This document shows, one piece after another, positions 1 to 8,867 of a DNA stretch of 39,993 nucleotides; position 1 is the first letter of the stretch, and the number at the start of each line of letters is the position of its first letter. The DNA lies in assembly GCA_029861425.1 (NCBI GenBank), contig JAOTZH010000008.1, forward strand, positions 2,501 to 42,493, given 5' to 3'. Below the pieces are notes generated by a model. The model did not search any database. It saw only the letters and a list, made by a program, of their open reading frames with translations, and was not told the DNA's origin. Made by a program: the position numbers and the translations under genes. This DNA is from Gemmatimonadota bacterium. Its GTDB lineage: Bacteria > Gemmatimonadota > Gemmatimonadetes > Palauibacterales > Palauibacteraceae.

Positions 1-987
1 GAAGCTCCGCTCTCGCTTCCCGCCGGGACGAGGCTCGACGCGCGGTTCGTGTACGACAACTCGGAATCCAACCCACACAACCCGACGCGACCGCCGGAGC
101 GCGTGATTTACGGTCCGCGCTCGACGGATGAGATGGGTGAGATCTGGATGCAGGTGGTGCCCGGTTCCGGTGCCGACCTGCCGACGCTGGTGGCGGACTT
201 CGGGGAGAAGGACCTGGCGTCGAAGGTCGAGGGATGGCGCCACATGCTCGCCATGAAGCCGGGCGAACCCACCGCGCACGTCGGGCTCGGGACGGTGGAC
301 CAGTCGAACGGTCGTCACCAGGAGGCCGTGAGGCACTTCGAGGAAGCAATCGATTCGAGGCCCGGCTACGTGGTCGCGCACTACAACATGGGCGTCTCGC
401 TCGAACAGCTCGGGCGAGTAGACGAGGCGGTGCGTCACTTCGAGACGGTCGCCCGCCTCGACGCCGGGCATGCTTCGGCGCATACCAATCTCGGGGTCAT
501 CGCCGCGGAACGGGGGGAGCTGCAACGGGCCGTGGCGCACTTCGAGGCGGCGGTACACGGGAATCCGAATCACCCCGAAGGTCTGAACAATCTCGGCAAC
601 GCGCTTCGACAGATGGGGGCGCTGTCCCGAGCGGCGACGCACCTGGAGCGGGCCCTCGATCTCGAGCCACGCTACGTGGCGGCCCGATTCAATCTCGCCC
701 TGGTGGCCTGGGGCCTGGCCACCGCGAGCGACGGGTCGACGCGCGACGGGGACGTGGCCGTACGGCTTGCCGAGCGGGTCGTCGAAGGGCACGCCGCGGA
801 CTACCGGCTCCTGGATGTCCTGGCCGCGGCATACGCCGAGGCCGGGAGGTACGAGGAGGCTGTGGCGGCGGCGAGTCGCGCGGTGCGGCTCGCTGAAGTT
901 CGGGGGGACTCGTCGAGAGCCGAGCTGTCAGGCCTGGGTTTTCGGCTCCGCCTCTATTCGCAGAACCGGCCGTTCAGGGCACGCTGA
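1..987 (+). CDS. Copper monooxygenase-like C-terminal domain with TPR array (5' end outside window)
   Basis: The reading frame is open from the first base, so the gene starts left of the window; 328 codons are visible. The first ~55 residues contain LPAGTRLDARFVYDNS followed by NPHNP and STDEM. This pattern is typical of the C-terminal half of copper type II (DBH/PHM-like) monooxygenase domains found in large secreted redox proteins of several environmental phyla. From about residue 70 on there are five or six tetratricopeptide repeats with the usual A-x-x-N-L-G and Y-x-E-A spacing, for example VVAHYNMGVSLEQLGRVDEA. TPRs mediate protein contacts; the substrate of the oxidoreductase part cannot be told from the fragment. 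A GTG at 49 is an in-frame internal start but would cut the monooxygenase signature, so I reject it. The gene ends 10 bases before the convergent neighbour. Confidence 0.75.
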   Translation, partial: EAPLSLPAGTRLDARFVYDNSESNPHNPTRPPERVIYGPRSTDEMGEIWMQVVPGSGADLPTLVADFGEKDLASKVEGWRHMLAMKPGEPTAHVGLGTVDQSNGRHQEAVRHFEEAIDSRPGYVVAHYNMGVSLEQLGRVDEAVRHFETVARLDAGHASAHTNLGVIAAERGELQRAVAHFEAAVHGNPNHPEGLNNLGNALRQMGALSRAATHLERALDLEPRYVAARFNLALVAWGLATASDGSTRDGDVAVRLAERVVEGHAADYRLLDVLAAAYAEAGRYEEAVAAASRAVRLAEVRGDSSRAELSGLGFRLRLYSQNRPFRAR

Positions 988-997
988 CCGAAGTCGC

Positions 998-2650
998 TCA
1001 CGGCCCATGGACGCCCGCGTAGGGAATGTCCGCCAGTGCGGCCATTTCGCGGTCCCACGTCGTCAGGTCCGCAAGCTCGAAGTCCGCGAGGCTCGAGTGT
1101 CCGCACGCCCTCGCCATCACCTGCATCAACTCGACGGTCGCCTCCAGGAAGCGTGTCAGTCTCGAGGCCGACTCTTCGATGATCAGTCGTGCGCGCAGGT
1201 CCGACTTCTGGGTCGCGATTCCCACCGGGCAGTTGTTGGTGTGACACGCCCGCATTCCAAGGCACCCGATCGCCTGTAGCGCCGAGTTGCTGATCGCGAC
1301 CGCGTCCGCGCCGAGGGCCAGTGCCTTGATGAAGTCGGACTCCGTCCTGAGCCCCCCCGTAATCACGAGTGTGACGGAGCCGGCGTCGCGCGTATCGAGA
1401 TGGCGTCTCGCCCTGGCGAGCGCCGGGATCGTCGGGACCGAGATGTTGCTCTTGAACAGCTCCGGCGCGGCGCCGGTCCCGCCTCCACGCCCGTCGAGGA
1501 TGATGTAGTCGACCCCGATGTCGAGAGCGAAGTCGATGTCCTCCTCGATGTGCTGGGCGGAAAGCTTGAAGCCGATCGGGATGCCGCCGCTTGCCTCGCG
1601 CACCTCGGCCGCCAGCGACTGGAAGTCGCTCACGGCGACGAGGTCGGGGAACGTCGCCGGGCTGATCGCGGCTTCGCCCGGCTCGAGACCGCGGACTTCG
1701 GCGATTCGACCCACGACTTTGGTGCCCGGGAGGTGACCGCCGGTCCCGGTCTTCGCGCCCTGCCCGCCCTTGAAGTGAAACGCCTGGACGTCGCGGACTC
1801 GATCGAGGGACCAGCCGAACCTGGCGGACGCGAGCTCGTAGAAATAGCGCGAGTTCGACTGCTGTTCGTCGGGAAGCATGCCGCCCTCCCCGCTGCAGAT
1901 GCCCGTGCCGGCCCCCTCGGCCCCGAGCGCGAGGGCGACCTTCGCCTCCTGGCTCAGTGCCCCGAAGCTCATGTCCGACACGAAGAGCGGGATCTCCAGC
2001 TCCAGGGGTCGGGCCGCGTTCGCGCCGATCGTCACCCGCGTATCGACCGGAGCGTCGTCGAGGAGGGGGCGCCGAGCGAGCTGTCCCGTAAGGATCTGGA
2101 TGTCGGACCAGCGCGGCAGCTCGGTGAGTGGCACCCCCATCGCCGAGACCTTGCCATGGTGCCCCCAGCGATCGAGCCCGTTTCGGGCCAGGTGCTGGAT
2201 GTACTTGTTGTGAGGCTCGGCCGGGGTGCCGGTCGGGTCCTGGTACAGCCCTAGATACTGGTCCCGGTCGTACGGCTGTGGGTGCGCCTCGGCCCAGGCG
2301 GAGACCTGGGTCCGGTCGACGTGGACTGCATCCTCGTCCAGGTCGACCCACGCATCGAACTTCTCGAGCACCTCATCGTTCGCGTACTCGCTGACGCCGG
2401 TGTCGTAGCGGTAGTCCCACCCGTGCACTCCGCAGATGAGATTCTCTCCGTCCACGTGGCCGTCGGAGAGAAGAGCGCCACGGTGCAGACAGCGGCCGTA
2501 GAGGACGGAAACCGCCTCGTCGAAGCGGATGACGACGAGATCGACGCCATTCACGAGCGCGTAGGCGGGGACTCGATCCTCCAGCTCGCTCCAGCGCGCG
2601 ACGGGGGCTCCGGTGCTCCTCCGCGGGTCGACGGGTTCGGACATGGGCAT
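998..2650 (-). CDS. Rieske [2Fe-2S] domain fused to FMN-binding glutamate synthase-like domain
   Basis: A 550-residue protein. Residues 18-115 are a Rieske domain with cluster ligands C54-L-H56 and C73-G-V-H76. Residues 150-540 match the FMN/3Fe-4S central domain of the glutamate synthase large subunit (GltB): SFGALS near 228-233, GGQGAKTGTGGHLPG at 295-309, GRGGGTGAAP at 387-396, and the three 3Fe-4S cysteines C463, C469 and C474 in CLGMRACHTNNCP. The N-terminal glutaminase domain and the C-terminal beta-helix of true GltB are absent, so it cannot use glutamine alone and its reaction is unknown. The start is set at ATG 2650; ATG 2644 is also possible. The frame stays open upstream, but that stretch lies in the tRNA-His gene, so I exclude it. 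The Rieske centre could pass electrons to the flavin; this is inference. Confidence 0.85.
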   Translation of the reverse strand: MPMSEPVDPRRSTGAPVARWSELEDRVPAYALVNGVDLVVIRFDEAVSVLYGRCLHRGALLSDGHVDGENLICGVHGWDYRYDTGVSEYANDEVLEKFDAWVDLDEDAVHVDRTQVSAWAEAHPQPYDRDQYLGLYQDPTGTPAEPHNKYIQHLARNGLDRWGHHGKVSAMGVPLTELPRWSDIQILTGQLARRPLLDDAPVDTRVTIGANAARPLELEIPLFVSDMSFGALSQEAKVALALGAEGAGTGICSGEGGMLPDEQQSNSRYFYELASARFGWSLDRVRDVQAFHFKGGQGAKTGTGGHLPGTKVVGRIAEVRGLEPGEAAISPATFPDLVAVSDFQSLAAEVREASGGIPIGFKLSAQHIEEDIDFALDIGVDYIILDGRGGGTGAAPELFKSNISVPTIPALARARRHLDTRDAGSVTLVITGGLRTESDFIKALALGADAVAISNSALQAIGCLGMRACHTNNCPVGIATQKSDLRARLIIEESASRLTRFLEATVELMQVMARACGHSSLADFELADLTTWDREMAALADIPYAGVHGP

Positions 2651-2677
2651 CGATCGGTTGGGTGTGAAGAAAGGGAG

Positions 2678-2752
2678 GGTGAGCGACGGGATTCGAACCC
2701 GCGACCTCCAGGGCCACAACCTGGCGCTCTAACCGACTGAGCTACGCCCACC
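2678..2752 (-). tRNA. tRNA-His (anticodon GTG)
   Basis: Read on the minus strand the sequence folds into a full cloverleaf. The acceptor stem GTGGGCG pairs with CGCTCAC, with an encoded extra 5' G (G-1) opposite C73, the hallmark of tRNA-His. The D arm has TAGCTCAGTCGGTTAGAGC. The anticodon stem is CCAGG/CCTGG around loop TTGTGGC (anticodon GTG), and the T arm GCGGG-TTCGAAT-CCCGT has one G-T pair. The 3' CCA is not encoded. The gene lies just upstream of the Rieske/glutamate-synthase gene on the same strand, so read-through into that gene is possible. Confidence 0.95.
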
Positions 2753-2798
2753 ACGCCCGCAAGAGCGGGACACCTGCACCCCTGAATCGGGGCGCTGC

Positions 2799-2826
2799 AA
2801 TCTAGAGGTTGGCCCTTCAGTTGCAA
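2799..2826 (-). promoter_or_regulatory. Candidate sigma-70 promoter for tRNA-His
   Basis: On the minus strand TTGCAA (2826-2821) is followed after 16 bases by TAGATT (2804-2799). Each hexamer matches four of six consensus bases. Transcription would start about 40 bases upstream of the mature tRNA 5' end. The match is moderate and was found by eye only. Confidence 0.35.
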
Positions 2827-2861
2827 GACAACGGGCATGACTTGAGTATGTGGGTAGGATG

Positions 2862-2923
2862 CGCCGCTTATCTGCGGCGATCAGGGCAATACGCGCGCGG
2901 ACGGTGGGGCGCTCGAGCGCCCC
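2862..2923. promoter_or_regulatory. GC-rich hairpin and 18-bp perfect palindrome upstream of the TM2 gene
   Basis: Two dyads sit in the 225-bp gap between tRNA-His and the TM2-domain gene. The first is CGCCGC (2862-2867), loop TTATCT, GCGGCG (2874-2879). The second is a perfect palindrome at 2906-2923, GGGGCGCTCGAGCGCCCC. Neither is followed by a T tract on either strand, so they do not look like intrinsic terminators. They could be an operator or a leader hairpin of the downstream gene. No other gene is visible in the gap. Confidence 0.35.
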
Positions 2924-2977
2924 AATCGGGGGGTGGCGAGGAAACCCGCGGGTGGGTTCGCGCGTAGAAGGCAGGCG

Positions 2978-3697
2978 ATGACCGAGCAACCGAACGACCA
3001 GGGTCAAACGCACCCGTCATATGGCGGCACGCAGCCGGGCACGCCCGGGGGTGGGCCGCAACAGCCGGGTGCGCCACACCAGGGTCCGCAGCCGGGTCCA
3101 CAGCACATGCAGATGGCGCCCCTACAGCCGGTAACGGCCGGCCCGCCGCAGCCGATGGCGGTCTCACACGAGGTCCCGCCCGATGCGGAGGGGATGTACA
3201 AGGAAGGCATCGGGTACGGACTGTGGTGTCTGTGGCTGTTCGGCATGGCGGGTGTCCACCGCATCTACATGGGCAAGTACGGGACGGGGATCCTCTTTCT
3301 CCTCACGTGGGGTCTCTTCGGCATTGGCCAGTTCGTCGACCTCTTCCGCATGAAGGGCCTCATCAAGGACGCGAATATCCGGGAGGGCTACCTGCCCCAC
3401 CCCAGGCTCGCGCGTCGCATGCAGGGTCCGCCCGTGCCGCAGCAGGTCGCGGCGAGCCAGTCCGGCTCGTTGCCGCCGGGTCGCGTCAATGTTCAACAGG
3501 CTCTGTTGAAGGCGGCTCAGGCGAACGGCGGAGCGTTGACCGTCACCCAGGGCGTGGTGACAACCGGGCTCACGTTCGAGCAGGTCGAGGAGATCCTTCG
3601 CGAGATGGTGGCGAAGGGGTACGTCGACGTCGACAACGCCCCCAACAGCGGTGTCGTGGTCTATCGCTTCCCGGAGCTGTCCGGCCCCTTCAACTGA
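2978..3697 (+). CDS. TM2-domain membrane protein with C-terminal winged-helix-like domain
   Basis: A 239-residue protein. The first ~65 residues are rich in Pro, Gly and Gln and low in complexity. A TM2 domain follows: GLWCLWLFGMAGVHRIYMGK, a short turn, then a second hydrophobic helix ending GQFVDLFRM. The G-x-H-R-x-Y-x-G-K core is the family signature. The last ~70 residues (VNVQQALLKAAQANGG to VVVYRF) look like a small winged-helix domain that often accompanies TM2 proteins. The function of the family is not established. I chose ATG 2978, which follows a purine-rich GAAGGCAGG; an upstream GTG at 2933 would add 15 residues that do not resemble the family. It precedes chdC by 42 bases and may share its transcript. 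Confidence 0.8.
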   Translation: MTEQPNDQGQTHPSYGGTQPGTPGGGPQQPGAPHQGPQPGPQHMQMAPLQPVTAGPPQPMAVSHEVPPDAEGMYKEGIGYGLWCLWLFGMAGVHRIYMGKYGTGILFLLTWGLFGIGQFVDLFRMKGLIKDANIREGYLPHPRLARRMQGPPVPQQVAASQSGSLPPGRVNVQQALLKAAQANGGALTVTQGVVTTGLTFEQVEEILREMVAKGYVDVDNAPNSGVVVYRFPELSGPFN

Positions 3698-3739
3698 TCC
3701 TGTTGCGGGTCCCGCCGGGCAAGGCGAGGTTCCGCGATC

Positions 3740-4609
3740 ATGGAATCAGCCCGCGCTCCAACGACTGAAGTCCCGGCCCGGGGCGGAGCCCAACTCGCTC
3801 CCGGGACCCTCGACGGATGGTACGTCTTCCATCAGCTCTTCCGAGTGGATTGGCCGGCGCTGAAAGCCCTTGATGACGGTGACCGGTCCCGGCTGACGAC
3901 CGGGCTGTCCAACCTCCTGGATCGCTGGAGCTCGGGTGCTTCGGAGGGCTGGTCCGGCGCGTATGGGATGGTCGGAGGAGGCGTCGATCTGATGCTTCTG
4001 CATTTCAGGCCGACGATCGAGGAGGCCGGAGCGGCGGGGCGCGCCTTCGCCCTTGCCGAAGCGGCTGATTTCATGGACCTCGACCATGACTACCTGTCGA
4101 TCGTCGAGCTGGGGTTGTACGCGCTCACCGTGGAGGTTGCGGGTCGTGTCGACCCGGCCGACCACGAAGCGTATCGGGCGGCTCTGGATGAGGCGCTCGA
4201 GGCACAGCGCGAGAAGGACTACGTCCGCCGCCGGCTGAACCCGATTCAACCCGAGAACATGCCGTATGTCTGTTACTACCCGATGGACAAGCGGCGGGAC
4301 AAAGACGCGAACTGGTACTCGCTTCCGATCGAGACCCGGTCCGAGCTCATGCAGGCTCACGGTGCTGTCGGACGGCGGTTCGCCGGACGGATCTCGCAGG
4401 TGATCAGCGGTTCGCTCGGGCTGGCGGATTGGGAGTGGGCAGTGACCCTCTGGGCGGCGGACCCACTGCGCTTCAAGGAGATCGTCACGGAGATGCGCTA
4501 CGATGAGGCGAGCGCGGAGTACGCCGAGTTCGGACGCTTCTTCGTGGGGCGTCGCTTGTCGGTTGACGGTCTGCGGGCCTTTCTATCGACTGACGAGGAG
4601 ACGGGGTGA
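3740..4609 (+). CDS. chdC: Coproheme decarboxylase (HemQ, chlorite dismutase family)
   Basis: A 289-residue protein of the chlorite dismutase superfamily, ChdC branch. In the coproporphyrin-dependent pathway ChdC turns iron-coproporphyrin III into heme b by two oxidative decarboxylations in the cytosol. The diagnostic segment CYYPMDKRRD places the radical tyrosine at Y180 and the conserved lysine at K184, and MQAHGAVGR (H207) supplies the expected proximal histidine. Length is close to the family norm with a short extra N-terminus. The start is ATG 3740 with only a weak upstream GAGG. The stop overlaps the hutH start as GTGA. A heme synthesis enzyme at the head of a histidine-degradation set is not an obvious functional pairing, but the rest of the window is rich in heme proteins. 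Confidence 0.88.
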   Translation: MESARAPTTEVPARGGAQLAPGTLDGWYVFHQLFRVDWPALKALDDGDRSRLTTGLSNLLDRWSSGASEGWSGAYGMVGGGVDLMLLHFRPTIEEAGAAGRAFALAEAADFMDLDHDYLSIVELGLYALTVEVAGRVDPADHEAYRAALDEALEAQREKDYVRRRLNPIQPENMPYVCYYPMDKRRDKDANWYSLPIETRSELMQAHGAVGRRFAGRISQVISGSLGLADWEWAVTLWAADPLRFKEIVTEMRYDEASAEYAEFGRFFVGRRLSVDGLRAFLSTDEETG

Positions 4610-6231
4610 GCGCGGGAGCCGAAGACCTGAGCCGGGGCGTGGATTCTCGGCGCGGCGACACCATCGAGCTGAGAGATCTCGGGGTCGAGGACGTGGTGGC
4701 CGTGGCACGGTCGGGCGCGACAGTGGCTCCCCTCGATGAGGATGGACGGGCGTGCGTCATCAGAAGCCGTGAGTGGGTCGCTGAGGCGGTCGGTCGGACC
4801 GACGAGACGATCTACGGTGTGAACACGGGGTTCGGATCGCTCGCTAACACCCGGATCCCCGCGGATCAGCAGCGCATGCTATCGCGCAATGTGATCCTCA
4901 AGTGCATGGTCGGGGTGGGCGACCCGCTGCCGGAAGACTGGGTTCGAGCGATGCTCCTCGTTCGGGCGAATTCGCTGGCCCGCGGCGTATCGGGCGTGCG
5001 GCCCGTGATCATCGACACTCTCGTCGAAATGCTGAACCGGGGCGTCATCCCGCGGGTGCCTGCGAAGGGTTCGCTCGGAGCCAGCGGAGATCTGGCTCCG
5101 CTGGCCCACCTGGCGGCGGTTGCGACCCGCGGGCCCGAGGAGATGGCGGAGGACTCGAGCGGTGAAGCCTGGCTCGACGGCGCCTTGATGACGGGGGACG
5201 AGGCGATGCGCGTCGCGGGGATCGAGCGCCCGATCGTTGAGGCGAAGGAGGGCCTCGCCCTTACGAATGGCACGACCATGATGATCGCGGGCGCGGCACT
5301 CGCGATACATGACGCTCGCCGGGTGCTCGTGCACGCGGAGATCGCGGCCGCCCTGATGATGGAGGGTCTGCGCGCCCTCACGGAAGCGTTTCACCCGGAC
5401 CTGCATGAGGCGAACAACCAGCCCGGTCAGGTGAGGACCGCGGCTCGTCTGAGGGCGCTGTTGGCGGGAAGCGGGCTCGTGGATTCGGATCCGGCCAAAG
5501 TCCAGGATGCCTACAGCCTGCGGTGCACGCCCCAGGTGCTGGGACCGATCCACGACATGTTCGGGTTCCTCGGGGACCGGATCGCCGGGGGGCTGAACGC
5601 CGCGTCCGACAACCCTCTGATCTTCCCTGATCGAGCGGACCATCCCACGCGAAAAGCGATCTCGGGGGGGAACTTTCACGGTGCCGGACCCGCGCTGTGG
5701 TTGGATACGCTCGGGATCGCGATCTCCGAAGCCGGGAACCTGTCGGATCGACGTGTCTTTCGGGCACTGACGCCTGAGCTTTCCGGGGGCCTCCCCGCGA
5801 TGCTCATCGAGGAGGCGGGTCTGCACGGAGGCCTCATGACGACCCAGTACACCGGGGCCGCGCTCGTCTCCGACAACAAGACGCTGGCCCACCCCGACTC
5901 GGTCGATTCGATCCCGTCGAGCGCGAACCAGGAAGACCACGTGAGCATGGGTGCGAACGCGGCGAGGCACGCTCGCGAGATCGTCGCGAACGTGCGGAAG
6001 GTCGTCGCGATCGAGCTCGTGGCGGCGGCGCAGGCGGTGTGGCTGCGACCTGGCGGCGAAGCGAAGCTCGGCGCCGGTACCGCTCCTGTGTACAGGGCAC
6101 TGCGCGAGCGAATCCGTCCCGTAGTCGCGGACCGGGCGCTGGCTCCCGACTTCGAAGTCGTCGAAGGGATGATGGACTCGGGCGAGCTGCTGCGTGCGGC
6201 AGAAGAGGGGCTGGGCGGGCCCATCCCATGA
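4606..6231 (+). CDS. hutH: Histidine ammonia-lyase
   Basis: A 541-residue enzyme that removes ammonia from L-histidine to give trans-urocanate, the first step of histidine degradation. The autocatalytic MIO cofactor is formed from A159-S160-G161 in GSLGASGDLAPLAH. Other conserved segments are YGVNTGFGSLAN (70-81), the QDAYSLRC block near residue 300, and NPLIF with GNFHG further on. The N-terminus is about 20 residues longer than usual. The GTG start at 4606 overlaps the chdC stop, implying translational coupling. ftcD, hutU and hutI follow in pathway-compatible order. Confidence 0.95.
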   Translation: MSAGAEDLSRGVDSRRGDTIELRDLGVEDVVAVARSGATVAPLDEDGRACVIRSREWVAEAVGRTDETIYGVNTGFGSLANTRIPADQQRMLSRNVILKCMVGVGDPLPEDWVRAMLLVRANSLARGVSGVRPVIIDTLVEMLNRGVIPRVPAKGSLGASGDLAPLAHLAAVATRGPEEMAEDSSGEAWLDGALMTGDEAMRVAGIERPIVEAKEGLALTNGTTMMIAGAALAIHDARRVLVHAEIAAALMMEGLRALTEAFHPDLHEANNQPGQVRTAARLRALLAGSGLVDSDPAKVQDAYSLRCTPQVLGPIHDMFGFLGDRIAGGLNAASDNPLIFPDRADHPTRKAISGGNFHGAGPALWLDTLGIAISEAGNLSDRRVFRALTPELSGGLPAMLIEEAGLHGGLMTTQYTGAALVSDNKTLAHPDSVDSIPSSANQEDHVSMGANAARHAREIVANVRKVVAIELVAAAQAVWLRPGGEAKLGAGTAPVYRALRERIRPVVADRALAPDFEVVEGMMDSGELLRAAEEGLGGPIP

Positions 6232-6265
6232 TCGGGGCCGGCCGGGGGAGACCTATCCGGACCCC

Positions 6266-7156
6266 GTGATCCTCCTGTGTGAACCGAACGTCAGCGAGGG
6301 CCGCGACACGGCCTCGATCGACGCGCTGACCGAAGCCGTGCGATCGGCGGGGGTGGAGCTTGTCCACTCGTCGGCCGATCCGGACCACAACCGGATGGTC
6401 CTCGCCTATCGTGGCCTACCGGACGCAGTGGTCGAGGCGACGACGCGGTTGGCGACGGAGGCTTTTGCCCGCATCGACCTGACCCGGCACGAGGGGCAGC
6501 ACCCGAGGATCGGGGCCCTGGACGTCGTACCCTTCGTTGCCGAGCGTCACGAGCCCGACCGGCACGCGGCTGCCCTGGAAGCATGTCGGGCCTTCGGGGC
6601 CCGGGTCGGTGCGGGGGGGGTGCCCGTCTTCTACTACGAGGATGCCGCCACCGCCCCGCATCGGTGTCCGCTTCCGGCGGTCCGGTCCGGCGGATTCGAG
6701 GGCCTGGCCGACAAGATGGCCTCCGACAAGTGGCGACCGGATGAGGGGCCGTCGCTGCCCCACCCCGCCGCCGGCGCCGTGATCGCCGGCGTGCGACCCC
6801 CGCTGGTCCGCTTCAACGTCAACCTGGCCGACCCGGACGTCGAAACGGCGCGGGCGATCGCTTCCGCGATTCGTGCGTCGAGTGGCGGGCTCACGGGCGT
6901 GCGGGCACTCGGCCTCACGCTCTCGCATCGGGGCCTTACTCAGGTCACGATGAACCTGACGGACTATCACACCACGTCGCTCGCACGCGTATACGAGGAG
7001 GTTGCGACGCGTGCCTTCGCGGTGGGAGTCGGCATCGTCGGGACGGAGGTGATCGGTCCAATCCCGCGTGCCGCGCTCGCGGGCGTCGGAGCCGATATAC
7101 TGGACGACCTGGACCCGAATCAGATTCTCGAACCTGCCGAGGACGAGACCGGATGA
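6266..7156 (+). CDS. ftcD: Glutamate formimidoyltransferase (monofunctional)
   Basis: This 296-residue protein matches the formimidoyltransferase part of FTCD, which moves the formimino group of N-formimino-L-glutamate to tetrahydrofolate and frees glutamate. The N-terminal [10 protein letters not shown] and the catalytic region [16 protein letters not shown] (75-90; H79 is the likely catalytic histidine) are clear, as is the C-terminal subdomain with [13 protein letters not shown]. The cyclodeaminase domain is missing, so a separate cyclodeaminase would be needed elsewhere. I set the start at GTG 6266 because CEPNVSEG lies at the N-terminus in this family; the 24 codons upstream do not look like family sequence. 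It lies 34 bases after hutH, and its stop overlaps the hutU ATG (ATGA). Confidence 0.9.
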   Translation: MILLCEPNVSEGRDTASIDALTEAVRSAGVELVHSSADPDHNRMVLAYRGLPDAVVEATTRLATEAFARIDLTRHEGQHPRIGALDVVPFVAERHEPDRHAAALEACRAFGARVGAGGVPVFYYEDAATAPHRCPLPAVRSGGFEGLADKMASDKWRPDEGPSLPHPAAGAVIAGVRPPLVRFNVNLADPDVETARAIASAIRASSGGLTGVRALGLTLSHRGLTQVTMNLTDYHTTSLARVYEEVATRAFAVGVGIVGTEVIGPIPRAALAGVGADILDDLDPNQILEPAEDETG

Positions 7157-8829
7157 AGCCCGACGGCCCGATCAGGGCGCCCCGTGGGACGGAAATCAGC
7201 TGCAAGGGCTGGCACCAGGAGGCCGCCCTGCGGATGCTGATGAACAACCTGGATCCCGAGGTCGCCGAGGCTCCGGAGAAACTCGTCGTCTACGGCGGGA
7301 CGGGGAAAGCCGCCCGCGATTGGGAGTCGTACGGAAAGCTCGTCGAGACGCTCCGTCGGCTGGAGAACGACGAGACCATGCTCGTGCAGAGCGGGAAGCC
7401 CGTGGGCGTCTTCCGCACACACGAGGAAGCCCCTCGCGTGCTCATCGCGAATTCACACCTGGTGCCTCGCTGGGGCACCTGGGAGGAGTTCCGAAGGCTG
7501 GAGGCGCTCGGGCTCACGATGTACGGCCAGATGACGGCTGGATCCTGGATCTATATCGGGACGCAGGGGATCCTCCAGGGGACGTACGAGACGTTCGCGG
7601 AGCTTGCCAGACACCACTTCGGGGGATCGCTTGCGGGGCGCCTCGTGGTGACCGCCGGACTTGGCGGAATGGGTGGGGCCCAGCCGCTCGCGGCGACGAT
7701 GAACGGTGCGGCGTTTCTCGGAGTCGAAGTGCGCGAAGAGCGCATCCGCCGTCGGCTCGAAACCGGCTACTGCGACCGCATGTCGACGAACCTGGACGAG
7801 GCGCTCGACCTGGTCGGGGAGGCGAAAGCCGCGGGCGAGGCCCTCTCGGTCGCCCTGCTCGGGAACATCGCCGAGGTGCTGCCCGCGATGGTCGAGCGCG
7901 GGGCGATTCCCGACGTGCTCACCGATCAGACGGCGGCGCACGATCTCCGCGTCGGCTACATCCCGGCCGGGCTCTCGGTAGATCGGGCCGAGGAAATGTC
8001 GACTACGGACCCGGTGGGATACGAGGATCGCGTCCTGGATTCGATGGTCGTTCATGTCGAGGCTATGCTCGCCATGCAGGAGGCGGGCGCCATCACCTTC
8101 GACTACGGGAACAACCTCCGCGGCCACGTGGCCGATCTACGTGGCATGGAGGAGGCGTTCCGAATCCCGGGGTTCGTCCCGGAGTACATCCGGCCGCTCT
8201 TCTGCCGCGGGGCCGGGCCGTTTCGATGGGCCGCTCTCTCCGGAAACCCGGCGGACATCGCCGCCACCGACGACGCGGTGCTCGAGACGTTTCCGGAGAA
8301 TGACTCTCTTGCCAGATGGATCCGGAAGGCGCGCGAGAAGGTCCACTTCCAGGGGCTGCCGGCGAGGATCTGTTGGCTCGAGTACGGCGAGCGAGCGGAG
8401 ATGGGCGAGCGATTCAACTGGCTCGTGAAGACGGGCCGGGTGGACGCCCCGATCGTCATCGGACGCGATCACCTCGATACGGGGTCCGTCGCGTCCCCGA
8501 ATCGCGAGACGGAAGGGATGAAGGACGGCTCGGATGCCATCGCCGACTGGCCCCTCCTCAACGCCCTCCTGAACACAGCCAGCGGTGCGAGCTGGGTGTC
8601 GCTGCACCACGGGGGCGGTGTCGGGATCGGCTACTCGATCCATGCTGGCATGGTGTGCGTAGCGGACGGCACGGAATCCGGTTCGAGGCGGCTGGAGCGC
8701 GTGCTGACCTGCGATCCCGGCACCGGTGTGATGCGGCACGCGGACGCGGGCTACGAGGACGCGATCGAAACGGCGCGCGAGCGGGGGGTCGACCTCCCGA
8801 TGATCGATTTGAGTCGAGAGTCCGGGTGA
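7153..8829 (+). CDS. hutU: Urocanate hydratase
   Basis: A 558-residue NAD+-dependent hydratase that converts urocanate to 4-imidazolone-5-propanoate, the second step of the pathway. Length and sequence match the family throughout: [16 protein letters not shown] near the N-terminus, [27 protein letters not shown], the segment [17 protein letters not shown] that carries the catalytic cysteine, and [16 protein letters not shown] near the C-terminus. The ATG overlaps the ftcD stop by four bases. It is followed by a 38-base gap before hutI. Confidence 0.96.
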   Translation: MKPDGPIRAPRGTEISCKGWHQEAALRMLMNNLDPEVAEAPEKLVVYGGTGKAARDWESYGKLVETLRRLENDETMLVQSGKPVGVFRTHEEAPRVLIANSHLVPRWGTWEEFRRLEALGLTMYGQMTAGSWIYIGTQGILQGTYETFAELARHHFGGSLAGRLVVTAGLGGMGGAQPLAATMNGAAFLGVEVREERIRRRLETGYCDRMSTNLDEALDLVGEAKAAGEALSVALLGNIAEVLPAMVERGAIPDVLTDQTAAHDLRVGYIPAGLSVDRAEEMSTTDPVGYEDRVLDSMVVHVEAMLAMQEAGAITFDYGNNLRGHVADLRGMEEAFRIPGFVPEYIRPLFCRGAGPFRWAALSGNPADIAATDDAVLETFPENDSLARWIRKAREKVHFQGLPARICWLEYGERAEMGERFNWLVKTGRVDAPIVIGRDHLDTGSVASPNRETEGMKDGSDAIADWPLLNALLNTASGASWVSLHHGGGVGIGYSIHAGMVCVADGTESGSRRLERVLTCDPGTGVMRHADAGYEDAIETARERGVDLPMIDLSRESG

Positions 8830-8867
8830 GCGGCGCCGGCCGGGATCCGCGATGACGGGGGACTGAC

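Noticed and set aside
954-2351. A 465-codon minus-strand frame over the Rieske/glutamate-synthase gene
   Set aside because: Arg- and Pro-rich shadow of the real gene with no domain.
2678-2752. Functional link between tRNA-His and the nearby hut genes
   Set aside because: They are on opposite strands, separated by two unrelated genes, and no attenuator with His codons is visible.
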